NCBI RefSeq assembly: GCF_006912135.1
Contig: NZ_VIRS01000017.1
Coordinates: forward strand, 1-64,000
Length of the DNA stretch: 64,000 bases
From: Cryptosporangium phraense
Lineage (GTDB): Bacteria > Actinomycetota > Actinomycetes > Mycobacteriales > Cryptosporangiaceae
Reading direction: 5' to 3'
The translations under genes and the position numbers were made by a program. The number at the start of each line of letters is the position of its first letter. The first letter of the stretch is position 1. Of the stretch, positions 51,901-58,376 are shown one piece after another. The notes under the pieces are model-generated. The model made no database searches. It was not told the origin of the DNA and worked only from the letters and a program-made list of their open reading frames with translations.

Positions 51901-52780
51901 GATCATCCGGCACTACGTCGGGATGGATGCGACCAGCGCGTACCAGGGCGTGCTGCACCACGTGAACTCGGAGGTCGACGCGCAGCTGAGCCTGTACGAG
52001 CTCGGGCACATGCGCCGGCTGTCGTTCGGCGACCGGTGGGGGGTCGTGCTCACCGCCGAGGGCCTGCGTTTCGAGCGGCTGGAGAACCTGTTCACGGCCT
52101 GGGTCCGGTACGTGTACCTGGTCGTCGCGATGGAGAACGCGCTGGCCAACGACTACGGGTTCGCGTCGGCCGAGGCGACCGCGGGCCAGCGCGGGCCGAC
52201 GCCGTTCTCGCTGCAGTTCCTGGTCGAGGCGCACCGCCGGTTCCTGGGCAGCTACCTCGACGGGCTGTTCGACGACGACCTGGCCGCGCTCTGGCGGGCC
52301 ACGGTCGGGTTCTGCGCGCCGTCGACCGACGTGCGGGGGCTCGGGCTCACGCTCGAGACGCTCCGCGACCAGCCGGCCTACCGGCTGGCCCGGGAGTCGG
52401 TGACGTACCTGCGCGGGCTGCTGACCGGTGACCTGAGCGCGTCCGACCGGCATCGCATCGAGGGGCTGGCCAAGGGCTACGCCGAGGCCGACCAGGCCGT
52501 GCTGCGGGCGCTGAAGGCCGCGTTGCGCGACGGGATCCTCGCGTTCGAGCAGCACGAGGCCGCGGTCGTCGAGCGGGCGTCGGACCGGCTGCTGGGGGCG
52601 ATCCGGGGCGCGGTCGACGCGGTCGGCGAGTACTACCGGCGGGTGGCCGCGCTGACCGAGCGGCACGGTCTGACGCTCTCGTCGTTGCCGCCGGGGCTGG
52701 TCGAGGAGCCGATCCCCGAGGACCGGGGAATTCCGGGCCACGGGACGCCTGTCACGATCCCGCCGGAGCCGGTGTCCTAG
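48989..52780 (+). CDS. FHA / IDO-like heme / diflavin-reductase (FNR) / cytochrome b5 fusion protein
   Basis: 1263 residues, apparently a complete electron chain in one chain. Residues 1-100: FHA phosphothreonine-binding domain (IGRD at 27-30, SRRHARL at 44-50, SSNGTF at 64-69). About 150-520: resembles indoleamine 2,3-dioxygenase; HGFLPVEPPLLALPPSHQ matches the IDO start, and H473 in GLHRIKAY aligns by eye with IDO's proximal heme His. 525-915: FAD/NADPH reductase module as in cytochrome P450 reductase (RLYSIAS at 700-706, GSGIAP at 785-790). 930-1010: cytochrome b5 domain (HVGG with H966; H990/H991 second ligand). 1025-1240: helical C-terminus, unassigned. ATG overlaps the CBS stop by one base. 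The reaction is unknown; NADPH-driven tryptophan-like oxygenation is a guess. Confidence 0.8.
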   Translation: MARVELVVTNRRTGAVTEHTGELPLTIGRDAALSAVALDDRSVSRRHARLELDGIDLVVVDLKSSNGTFVDGERVERRVLRGTDHLRVGNSDVAWTLTVEDESDRTIIGDMTILAPFRVPSRATTGPVRVISPARQVVEKAEAYNRQHGHELDGFLSIEHGFLPVEPPLLALPPSHQAWDALVDRLPDLYANLGMRREFDRLPVLDASAEALPDRYVLRASAMLGVFAHAYQYVQTDPPATLPPSILEPWRQVSRRLGKDVPSVSYIDLFFYNWRLRDPAGPRRLDNLELLVPAWRNRAEKIFYLVTTEFAMELTPLLDAMLRAQDAVLVEDRDALTAALLVMLERLQHVTQEIYPQIDPNPLSSNHLDLVLWAKTVGTSGVPIFDGAPSPAGTAQPQIHALDAFFGRASYATTVGQQSLSLRKQMPRHWRELIDALGQVSVRQFVEKDRALRGLYAAVLDSYLGDRGWMGLHRIKAYGFLEVAFKVGRSVTTGAKFTGLFRDKTWEAIDAELAEVRDERWPAANQQVYTGRVRRGITTTDPDSSAWTTHLRLDVAGQGIRHRPGDRLGVLPENDDALVRATLRALRATGDELVPLTADWQEAIRFRAGHEDGAEVLPLKTLLTFGRIRPVGRTTAKRLLGFSAAGALDRIVSARMEDQWELWDLLDLVRSAGYDVTRLWSAGADEAESIGRIVPPEVFRLYSIASAADGPAESIDLVVGGLTYDTPRTTYSYERQRAGSASHFLRRMTTEVRYRDKPLSLTIVPTPRFRLPADPATPVVMFAAGSGIAPFHGFAAARSGGPGANTLFLGLRRPEDFVDPSVFERLAAEGRLELYAAFSQADKRLRFDVGKYVVEDGTRQRVDRLISEQADGLRAAAGDGGHLYVCGSAGFAGSVLAALKNVGLDVRQLIAEGRLGLDIFTTYRGHAQQGRQYDISALIDRNSPSAGYWMVVSGKVYDVSEFIHQHVGGPQIIRHYVGMDATSAYQGVLHHVNSEVDAQLSLYELGHMRRLSFGDRWGVVLTAEGLRFERLENLFTAWVRYVYLVVAMENALANDYGFASAEATAGQRGPTPFSLQFLVEAHRRFLGSYLDGLFDDDLAALWRATVGFCAPSTDVRGLGLTLETLRDQPAYRLARESVTYLRGLLTGDLSASDRHRIEGLAKGYAEADQAVLRALKAALRDGILAFEQHEAAVVERASDRLLGAIRGAVDAVGEYYRRVAALTERHGLTLSSLPPGLVEEPIPEDRGIPGHGTPVTIPPEPVS

Positions 52781-52785
52781 GGGGC

Positions 52786-53652
52786 ATGACCACCGACGCG
52801 TTCGTCGCCCACCGGAGCCTGCTGTTCACGGTCGCCTACGAGATGCTCGGCTCGGCCGCCGACGCCGAGGACGTCGTGCAGGAGACCTGGCTGCGGTGGG
52901 CGTCTTCGTCCGCCGATGTCCGTGACCCGCGGTCCTACCTGGTGCGGATCGTCACCCGGCAGGCGCTCAACCGGCTGCGGACGCTGGCCCGGCGGCGCGA
53001 GGACTACGTGGGGGAGTGGCTCCCCGAGCCGCTGCTGACCAGCCCCGACGTCGCCGACGACGTCGAGTTGGCGGAGAGCGTCTCGGTGGCGATGCTGACC
53101 GTGCTCGAGACGCTGGGCGCGGTCGAGCGGGCGGTGTTCGTCCTGCGCGAGGTGTTCGACACCTCGTACGACGAGATCGCCGAGGCGGTCGGGAGGACGC
53201 CCGCCGCCGTGCGCCAGATCGCCCACCGCGCCCGCGATCACGTGGCCGCGCGCCGTCCGCGGGTGCGGGTCAGCCGGGCCGAGCAGGACGCGGTCGTCGA
53301 GCGGTTCCTGGCCGCCGTCCGCGGCGGCGACCTGCAGGAATTGCTGGACGTCCTGGCTCCGGACGTCGTGGTCGTGGCCGACGGCGGCGGCGTGGTCACC
53401 GCGGCGCGTCATCCGGTGGTGGGAGCCGAGCGGGCGGCCGCGTTCCTGGCCATGCTGCCGAAGGTGGCGGACGACTTCGCGGTCGCGGCGACCGTGGTGA
53501 ACGGTGGGCCGGCGATCCGGATCGATCTGAACGGGGCGCTCGATGCGGTGGCGAGCCTGGTGATCGAGGGCGGCCGGATCACCCACGTGTACGCGGTCCG
53601 CAACCCGGCGAAACTGTCCCGCCTGACGGAAGAATCCCACCTCAGTCGCTGA
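52786..53652 (+). CDS. ECF sigma factor with SnoaL-like C-terminus (ECF41/SigJ type)
   Basis: 288-residue ECF sigma factor. Region 2 is at residues 8-75 (LLFTVAYEMLGSAADAEDVVQETWLRW, the sequence that melts the -10 element), region 4 at about 110-160 (LGAVERAVFVLREVF, YDEIAEAVGRTPAAVRQIAHRAR). Residues 165-288 form a SnoaL/NTF2-like domain containing DLNGALDAVASLVIEGGRI near the end, the hallmark of ECF41. In ECF41 the C-terminal domain acts as a built-in regulator. It starts 5 bases after the heme fusion gene, so it may be co-transcribed with it. The usual carboxymuconolactone decarboxylase-type partner is absent. Confidence 0.92.
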   Translation: MTTDAFVAHRSLLFTVAYEMLGSAADAEDVVQETWLRWASSSADVRDPRSYLVRIVTRQALNRLRTLARRREDYVGEWLPEPLLTSPDVADDVELAESVSVAMLTVLETLGAVERAVFVLREVFDTSYDEIAEAVGRTPAAVRQIAHRARDHVAARRPRVRVSRAEQDAVVERFLAAVRGGDLQELLDVLAPDVVVVADGGGVVTAARHPVVGAERAAAFLAMLPKVADDFAVAATVVNGGPAIRIDLNGALDAVASLVIEGGRITHVYAVRNPAKLSRLTEESHLSR

Positions 53653-53714
53653 GCCCCGCGCGGCCACCGCCCGCGCCGCGGCGCGGATTGACGCGAAACC
53701 GGCTCTTCGCGGGG

Positions 53715-53747
53715 CCGCGGAAGGCCCGCTTTCCCGTCATTCCGCGG
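53715..53747. terminator. Possible terminator hairpin
   Basis: CCGCGGAA and TTCCGCGG give 8-bp arms with a 17-base loop at 53715-53747, between the convergent ECF41 gene and the membrane protein. The 184-base gap holds nothing else recognised. Confidence 0.35.
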
Positions 53748-53836
53748 TCGCGGTCGCGGCCGTCCGCGCACCTCGCGGCCAGGCCGGGCGTCCGCTGGAC
53801 GGCATCGGCCCTACCGGTCCGCGCCCCGCGGCGCGA

Positions 53837-54868
53837 TCAATTTCCCGACGGTAGGGGCTCGGTCGGGCGGGGGGTCAGGTCGGTGGGTAGGCGTTGCTTG
53901 CGGCGGATCAGGAGCCAGACGATCCAGCCCGCCGTGATGATGAACCCGAGGCTGATGATCCGGTAGAGCACCACGGCCGCGATCGCCGAGCTCGTCGTCA
54001 GCCCCCCGGCGACCAGGCCGACGATCAGCGCACCGTCCACGACCCCCAGGTTCCCCGGCACGAGCGGAATGCTCGCCGCCGCCATGCCCGCGCAGTAGGC
54101 CAGGATCAGGTGCGCGGCCGTGATGTCGGGCGCCCCCACGGCCCGGCAGCACAGCCACAGGCAGAGCGCGTCCAGCAGCCAGTTCGCCAGCGCGAAGTAC
54201 GACGCGACGGCCAGGTCGAGCGGACGGATCCGCACCGCGGTCAGCTCCCGCACCAGCCCGGTCACCCGCCCGTCCCCGTCGGCCGGCCGGTGACGCACCC
54301 GGCCGACGGCCGTCTCCAGCCCCCGCGCGACGGTCATCAGCCACTGCGGATGCCGCGCCATCGCGCGCACGGCGAGCGCCAGCGCGAGTCCGACGGCCAG
54401 GTACGTCACCAGCGTCGACCACCCGCCGCCGCTGCCGGCCAGGATCGCGCTCCCGGCGCCGATCACCACCAGGGCGACGCTCGACAGCACGCCGCTCAGC
54501 GCGATGCACCAGGACGCGGCCCCGGCCGTCGCCCCGTACCGACGCATCTGCTGGAAGTTGTAGCGGGTCGAGAACAGCGGGCCGCCGGGCAGGCTGACCG
54601 AGAGCGAGTGGGCCGCGAACGCCAGCGCGACGTGGCGCCCCAGGTGCACGGTCGTGCCGGCCGACCGGAGCAGCCGCCGCTGCATGCGCGCGTAGCCACC
54701 CATCGACACGAGCTCGGCCAGGACGGCGAGCGCGACCCAGCCCCAGTGCGGCGCGTGCAGCTGACTGAACGCCGACGCCAGCGACGGCCACCCGACGACG
54801 GCTTCGACGGCCACGATCGCCACGACGACGACCACCGGAACGGCCTTGCGGAGCACGGTCCGACTCAC
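53837..54868 (-). CDS. Lysylphosphatidylglycerol-synthase TM-domain protein (UPF0104-like)
   Basis: 343-residue integral membrane protein with about eight hydrophobic segments and the family patterns LSVSLPGGPLFSTRYNFQQMRR and SIPLVPGNLGVVDGALIVGL. It has only the membrane/flippase part; the soluble aminoacyl-transferase domain is missing. Such stand-alone proteins are thought to move lipids. GTG at 54868 has GGGAGGGAG just upstream. Divergent from the next membrane protein; two palindromes lie in the gap. Confidence 0.85.
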   Translation of the reverse strand: MSRTVLRKAVPVVVVVAIVAVEAVVGWPSLASAFSQLHAPHWGWVALAVLAELVSMGGYARMQRRLLRSAGTTVHLGRHVALAFAAHSLSVSLPGGPLFSTRYNFQQMRRYGATAGAASWCIALSGVLSSVALVVIGAGSAILAGSGGGWSTLVTYLAVGLALALAVRAMARHPQWLMTVARGLETAVGRVRHRPADGDGRVTGLVRELTAVRIRPLDLAVASYFALANWLLDALCLWLCCRAVGAPDITAAHLILAYCAGMAAASIPLVPGNLGVVDGALIVGLVAGGLTTSSAIAAVVLYRIISLGFIITAGWIVWLLIRRKQRLPTDLTPRPTEPLPSGN

Positions 54869-54874
54869 CTCCCT

Positions 54875-54946
54875 CCCGAATCAGATATTCGGGCACCAAT
54901 GCAGCTTTGTAGCTTAAACGACTCCGATTTATCAACGCCTGTTGAT
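54875..54946. promoter_or_regulatory. Two palindromes in the divergent LPG-flippase/membrane-protein gap
   Basis: CCCGAAT-CAGAT-ATTCGGG at 54875-54893 (7-bp perfect arms) and ATCAAC-GCCT-GTTGAT at 54931-54946 (6-bp perfect arms). The second lies about 75 bases ahead of the ABC-2/YhgE-like gene whose operon includes a TetR gene, so it is the likelier TetR operator. The first borders the LPG-flippase start. Confidence 0.5.
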
Positions 54947-55018
54947 TTCTAGTTCGGCCCCGTTCTACCGTGAAGCCGCCGAAATCCACAAGTGTTGAAT
55001 TCCTGCGAGGAGACGGAC

Positions 55019-56029
55019 ATGGACACCGATCGGAAGACGCCGGCCTGGCTCGAAGCGGCCGGTCTCGTCGCCGGGCTGGCGGTCGTCGTCGGCCTGATGC
55101 TGCTGGCGTTCGGGCTGCCCGCGGTGAAGGGCGGCCCGCACGACGTCCCGCTCGGCGTCGTCGCGCCACCGGCGAACGTCGCCGCGGTGACCCAGGCGCT
55201 GGACGAGGCCGCCCCCGGCGGCTTCGACGTCCGGACCTACGGCGACGAGCAGGCGCTCCGGGCCGCGATCGAGGGCCGGGACGTGTACGGCGGCTTCGTG
55301 CTGTCGGGCCGTTCGATCCACGTGCTGACGGCCTCGGCGGCCGGGCCGGCGATCGCCCAGGGCATCACCGCGATCGGCACCGCGCTCGGCGCGCACAGCG
55401 GCGCCACCGTCACCCCGGCTGACGTCGTGCCGCTGCCCGCCGACGACCCGCGGGGGAGCGGTCTGGCCGCGGTCGGGCTGCCGCTGGTTCTCGGCGGGCT
55501 GCTGCCTGCTGTGCTGCTCACCAGGAGGTTCCCGGGTCGGCCGGTCGTGCGGGTGCTCGCCGCGCTGGCGTTCGCGGTGGTCGAGGGGCCGCTCGTCGCG
55601 TCGGTGCTGAACTGGTGGTTCGGGTCGATCGACGGGAACGTGCTGCCGGTCGCGGCCGGGCTGTCGTTCGGCATGGCGGCGGTGTCGCTGACCGTGCTCG
55701 GGCTCGAGTCGCTGCTCGGGGTCGCCGGGCTCGGGCTCGGCGGCGCGCTGTTCGTGCTGCTCGGGAACCCGCTGTCGGGGCTGGTGTCGGGGCCGGAGTT
55801 CCTCCCGGCCGGCTGGGGCACGTTCGGCCAGTTCCTGCCGCCCGGCGCCAGCGCCACGCTGCTGCGGGCCAACGCGTTCTTCGACGGGGCCGGCGCGGGC
55901 CGGGCCCTGCTCGTGCTGACCGGCTGGGTCGTCGGGGCGCTGCTGCTCAACGTCGTGGCCGGGCGGCGGGCCGTCCCCGACCGCTCGCCGGCCGAGGCGG
56001 CCGGCGACCCCGAACCCGCCCTGGCGTGA
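55019..56029 (+). CDS. ABC-2/YhgE-like membrane protein
   Basis: 336-residue membrane protein: one N-terminal hydrophobic segment (VAGLAVVVGLMLLAFGLP), an extracytoplasmic domain of about 110 residues, then five hydrophobic segments. This topology matches the YhgE/ABC-2 permease-like group involved in export. ATG at 55019 has GAGGAG upstream. The adjacent TetR gene starts 42 bases after its stop (or 4 bases inside it if GTG 56026 is used). No ATPase is encoded nearby. Confidence 0.78.
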   Translation: MDTDRKTPAWLEAAGLVAGLAVVVGLMLLAFGLPAVKGGPHDVPLGVVAPPANVAAVTQALDEAAPGGFDVRTYGDEQALRAAIEGRDVYGGFVLSGRSIHVLTASAAGPAIAQGITAIGTALGAHSGATVTPADVVPLPADDPRGSGLAAVGLPLVLGGLLPAVLLTRRFPGRPVVRVLAALAFAVVEGPLVASVLNWWFGSIDGNVLPVAAGLSFGMAAVSLTVLGLESLLGVAGLGLGGALFVLLGNPLSGLVSGPEFLPAGWGTFGQFLPPGASATLLRANAFFDGAGAGRALLVLTGWVVGALLLNVVAGRRAVPDRSPAEAAGDPEPALA

Positions 56030-56070
56030 GGCCAGCCGGCCCCGAGCTCCGCCCGGGATACGCTCCGGAA

Positions 56071-56754
56071 ATGGCAGAGCCGGCGGAACCCGAGGCGGCC
56101 GGGCTGGGGGCGGCCGGGCCCGAGGCGGCCGGGCCGCGGCCTCGGGGGCGGCGGCCGGGGTCGCCCGACACGCGGGCCGCTGTCCTCGCCGCGGCCCGGG
56201 CCGCGTTCGCCGAGCACGGCTACAAGAAGGCCACGATCCGCGGCATCGCCCGGTCCGCGGGCGTCGACCCGGCGCTGGTCATCCAGTACTTCACGAACAA
56301 GGAAGAGCTGTTCCGGGCGAGCCTCGAACTCGTGATCGGCCCGCGCGAGCACCTCGACGCGAGCTTCCGGGCCACCGAAGGCACGCTCGGCTTCCGGCTC
56401 GCGTCGTTCTACTTCGGGCTCTGGGAGACGCCGGGCGTCCGCGAGTCGCTGACCGCGATGGCGTTGAGCGCGGCCTCCGAACCGGAGGCCCAGCGGGCCG
56501 TGCGGGCGCTGATGTCGGGCCGGTTCATCGGCCCGATCGGCGCGGTCATCGGTGCCGAGGAGGCGGCCAGGAGGGTCCCGCTCTGCGCGACCCAGATGCT
56601 CGGCATGGCGTTCCTGCGGTACGTGCTGCCGACCGACCCGATGGCCAGCCTCCCGGTCGAGGACGTGATCCGCCTGGTCGCGCCGGTGCTCGACCGTTAC
56701 CTCACCGACGACCTCGACGACTGCCTGAGCGCCCCCCTCGTCCCCCTCCGGTGA
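56071..56754 (+). CDS. TetR-family regulator
   Basis: 227-residue repressor. A Pro/Ala/Glu-rich tail of about 30 residues precedes the HTH: TRAAVLAAARAAFAEHGYKKATIRGIARSAGVDPALVIQYFTNKEELFRA. The C-terminal domain is of the TetR_C type with VRALMSGRF and LPTDPMASL. Start is ATG 56071 or the in-frame GTG 56026, which overlaps the membrane-protein stop (GTGA). It probably controls the YhgE-like gene, as in many actinobacterial pairs. Confidence 0.9.
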   Translation: MAEPAEPEAAGLGAAGPEAAGPRPRGRRPGSPDTRAAVLAAARAAFAEHGYKKATIRGIARSAGVDPALVIQYFTNKEELFRASLELVIGPREHLDASFRATEGTLGFRLASFYFGLWETPGVRESLTAMALSAASEPEAQRAVRALMSGRFIGPIGAVIGAEEAARRVPLCATQMLGMAFLRYVLPTDPMASLPVEDVIRLVAPVLDRYLTDDLDDCLSAPLVPLR

Positions 56755-56768
56755 TGCCGAAACGTGAC

Positions 56769-56798
56769 TTGTGTCCGTAAATCACCGCGAAATAGGAT
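56769..56798 (+). promoter_or_regulatory. Possible sigma-70 promoter
   Basis: TTGTGT at 56769-56774, an 18-base spacer and TAGGAT at 56793-56798, about 155 bases before the membrane protein at 56956. A small hairpin GTGCAG/CTGCAC follows at 56805-56824 in the leader. Confidence 0.35.
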
Positions 56799-56955
56799 GA
56801 ATATGTGCAGGAGGGGTACTGCACGTTTACGCACCGATCAAGCAGTGGGGTGGCGCGAGGGGCGAAAAGGCCGATATCTGTGACGCGTGGCTGCGGCCAC
56901 ACGATGTCGGCGGCGGGTAGCGGCACTGCTGCGGGTCTCGTTGGGGGGAGCGTCC

Positions 56956-57735
56956 ATGGTGGATCAGGGTTCGGTGGCCACGAGAACGCGAACGGTGTCA
57001 ACCGGCCGCTCGGGCGCCGGGAGCCGCTGGGCAGCCCAGGCGCTCACCCGGCCACCCACGGCTCGCACCGATCCGTCCCGGCCCCCGGCCGGCCCGCGAT
57101 CGACCACCCTGGCGACCCGGCTCCCGATCGCGCCGTGCGCGACGCCGATCCCGAAGCTGCGCCGTCCGTGGGCGTTGGCCACCGCCGACCTGTCGGCCGC
57201 GCCGGCCCTCCCGGCGTACGTGCGGCTGCCACGCCTGCGGCCCGCGATCGTCGTTCCCGCCCTGCCCGGCGGTGGGTTCCGCGTTCCCGATCCGGACGAC
57301 GACCGGCGCGCCGCGCAGATCGTGGTGGCCAGCGGGATCTCCGGGGTGGCCGTGCTGGCGACGATCGCCGCGGTGTCTCTCTTCGTGCCCGGCGTCGCCG
57401 CGGTGGGAGGCTTCGCGCTCGGGTTCCTCGGGCTCGTCGGGGCCTTCTCCGGCTACGCGGCCTGGCGCTGGCTGCGCTGGGCCCGGCACCGGACCGAACG
57501 CCTGCCCTGGTCGGTGATCGCGGCGCTCGGCGCGACGATCACCGCGTCCGAACTGTACGGAGCGGCCGGTATCGCGGTCGCCCACTCCGGATTCTTCGAG
57601 CGGCTGACCGTGCTGGCCGGATTCGGATTCGCGGCCGCGCTGACCGTCGCGGTGACCGGCGTCGCCGCCCTGATCACGTACCATCGCTCGGTGACCGACG
57701 CCCAGCTGAGCCGCTGGGCCCGCCGGTTCGCCTGA
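56956..57735 (+). CDS. Membrane protein of unknown function
   Basis: 259 residues: a 120-residue Arg/Thr/Pro-rich soluble part, then about four hydrophobic segments between residues 125 and 250 (IVVASGISGVAVLATIAAVSLF, AVGGFALGFLGLVGAFSGYAAW, and others). ATG at 56956 has GGGGGGAG at 56943-56950. No family recognised; the soluble N-terminus is low in complexity and probably disordered. Convergent with lsr2 beyond a double hairpin. Confidence 0.65.
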   Translation: MVDQGSVATRTRTVSTGRSGAGSRWAAQALTRPPTARTDPSRPPAGPRSTTLATRLPIAPCATPIPKLRRPWALATADLSAAPALPAYVRLPRLRPAIVVPALPGGGFRVPDPDDDRRAAQIVVASGISGVAVLATIAAVSLFVPGVAAVGGFALGFLGLVGAFSGYAAWRWLRWARHRTERLPWSVIAALGATITASELYGAAGIAVAHSGFFERLTVLAGFGFAAALTVAVTGVAALITYHRSVTDAQLSRWARRFA

Positions 57736-57742
57736 CCGGCCG

Positions 57743-57785
57743 AAAGGAAAGAGCGGCGTGCAACATGCACGCCGCTCTTTTCTTT
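57743..57785. terminator. Strong terminator hairpin
   Basis: A perfect 15-bp stem (57748-57762 with 57766-57780) and ACA loop, extended by AAAG/CTTT tails to about 57743-57785 with one mismatch, followed by T-rich sequence. It ends the membrane-protein gene and, in reverse, lsr2. Confidence 0.75.
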
Positions 57786-57817
57786 GAATTCGTGAATGAC
57801 GATCCATTCACGAATTC
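57786..57817. terminator. Second perfect hairpin before lsr2 end
   Basis: GAATTCGTGAATG (57786-57798) pairs perfectly with CATTCACGAATTC (57805-57817), 13 bp, loop ACGATC. It follows the first terminator directly and stands just beyond the lsr2 stop (57827). Confidence 0.6.
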
Positions 57818-57826
57818 AGCGGGGGA

Positions 57827-58177
57827 TCAGGCCGCCGCGTGGTACTTGGCGACGATGTCGGCCGGAATCCGGCCGCGCTCGCTCACCTGCAGGCCATTGC
57901 GCTTCGCCCAGTCGCGAATCGCCTGGTTCTGTGCGCGGTCGGCGGCCGGGGCGGCCGGCTTCACGGTCGCGGCCGCCCGCCCGGCTTTCGCCGAACCGGG
58001 CCGACCGGCTTTCCGGGCCGCGGCGACGTAGGAGGCCAGCGCCTCGCGAAAAGCCGCCGAGTTGTCGGTGGACAGATCGATTTCGTAGTTCGTTCCGTCT
58101 AGGCCGAACGAGACCGTCTCGTCGGCGGTACTGCCGTCGACGTCGTCGACGAGGAGAACTTGCACTTTGCGAGCCAT
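57827..58177 (-). CDS. lsr2: Nucleoid-associated silencer Lsr2
   Basis: 116-residue H-NS-like protein of actinobacteria that binds A+T-rich DNA and silences foreign genes. The N-terminal dimerisation domain ([29 protein letters not shown]) and the C-terminal AT-hook-like domain ([27 protein letters not shown], with R-G-R at 101-103) are both present. ATG at 58177. Convergent with the membrane-protein gene across two hairpins; a 17-base perfect palindrome lies upstream (58220-58236). Confidence 0.97.
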   Translation of the reverse strand: MARKVQVLLVDDVDGSTADETVSFGLDGTNYEIDLSTDNSAAFREALASYVAAARKAGRPGSAKAGRAAATVKPAAPAADRAQNQAIRDWAKRNGLQVSERGRIPADIVAKYHAAA

Positions 58178-58219
58178 TGGAACCTCATGGAATGGAGGGG
58201 GGATCAAGCGCGCGCCCAA

Positions 58220-58236
58220 CAATACTCTAAGTATTG
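58220..58236. promoter_or_regulatory. Perfect palindrome in the lsr2 promoter region
   Basis: CAATACT-CTA-AGTATTG, 7-bp perfect arms, 43 bases before the lsr2 start. A+T-rich in a high-GC setting, so it may be a regulator site or a site for Lsr2 itself. Confidence 0.45.
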
Positions 58237-58329
58237 AGGACGGTGAGACTTCTCGTTCCCCGAGGCGTGGCGGAATTGCCTGCCGATCCATTCGAGAAGG
58301 GCTCAACCAGGCCCGGGAAAAGACAAAGC

Positions 58330-58354
58330 GGGCCAGCGCCTATGGCTCTGGCCC
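58330..58354 (-). terminator. Terminator of the MFS gene
   Basis: GGGCCAG (58330-58336) pairs with CTGGCCC (58348-58354). On the minus strand it is followed by a T-rich run (CTTTGTCTTTT), giving a normal intrinsic terminator downstream of the MFS stop at 58377. Confidence 0.55.
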
Positions 58355-58376
58355 GGGGCTGGTGAGAAACAACCAT

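Noticed and set aside
48980-52741. 1253-aa open frame on the minus strand opposite the heme fusion gene
   Set aside because: Low-complexity composition and no motif; the + strand has FHA, FNR and cytochrome b5 motifs in order.
53653-53836. Small gene after the ECF41 gene
   Set aside because: Only short Arg/Pro-rich frames; a hairpin is the only structure seen.
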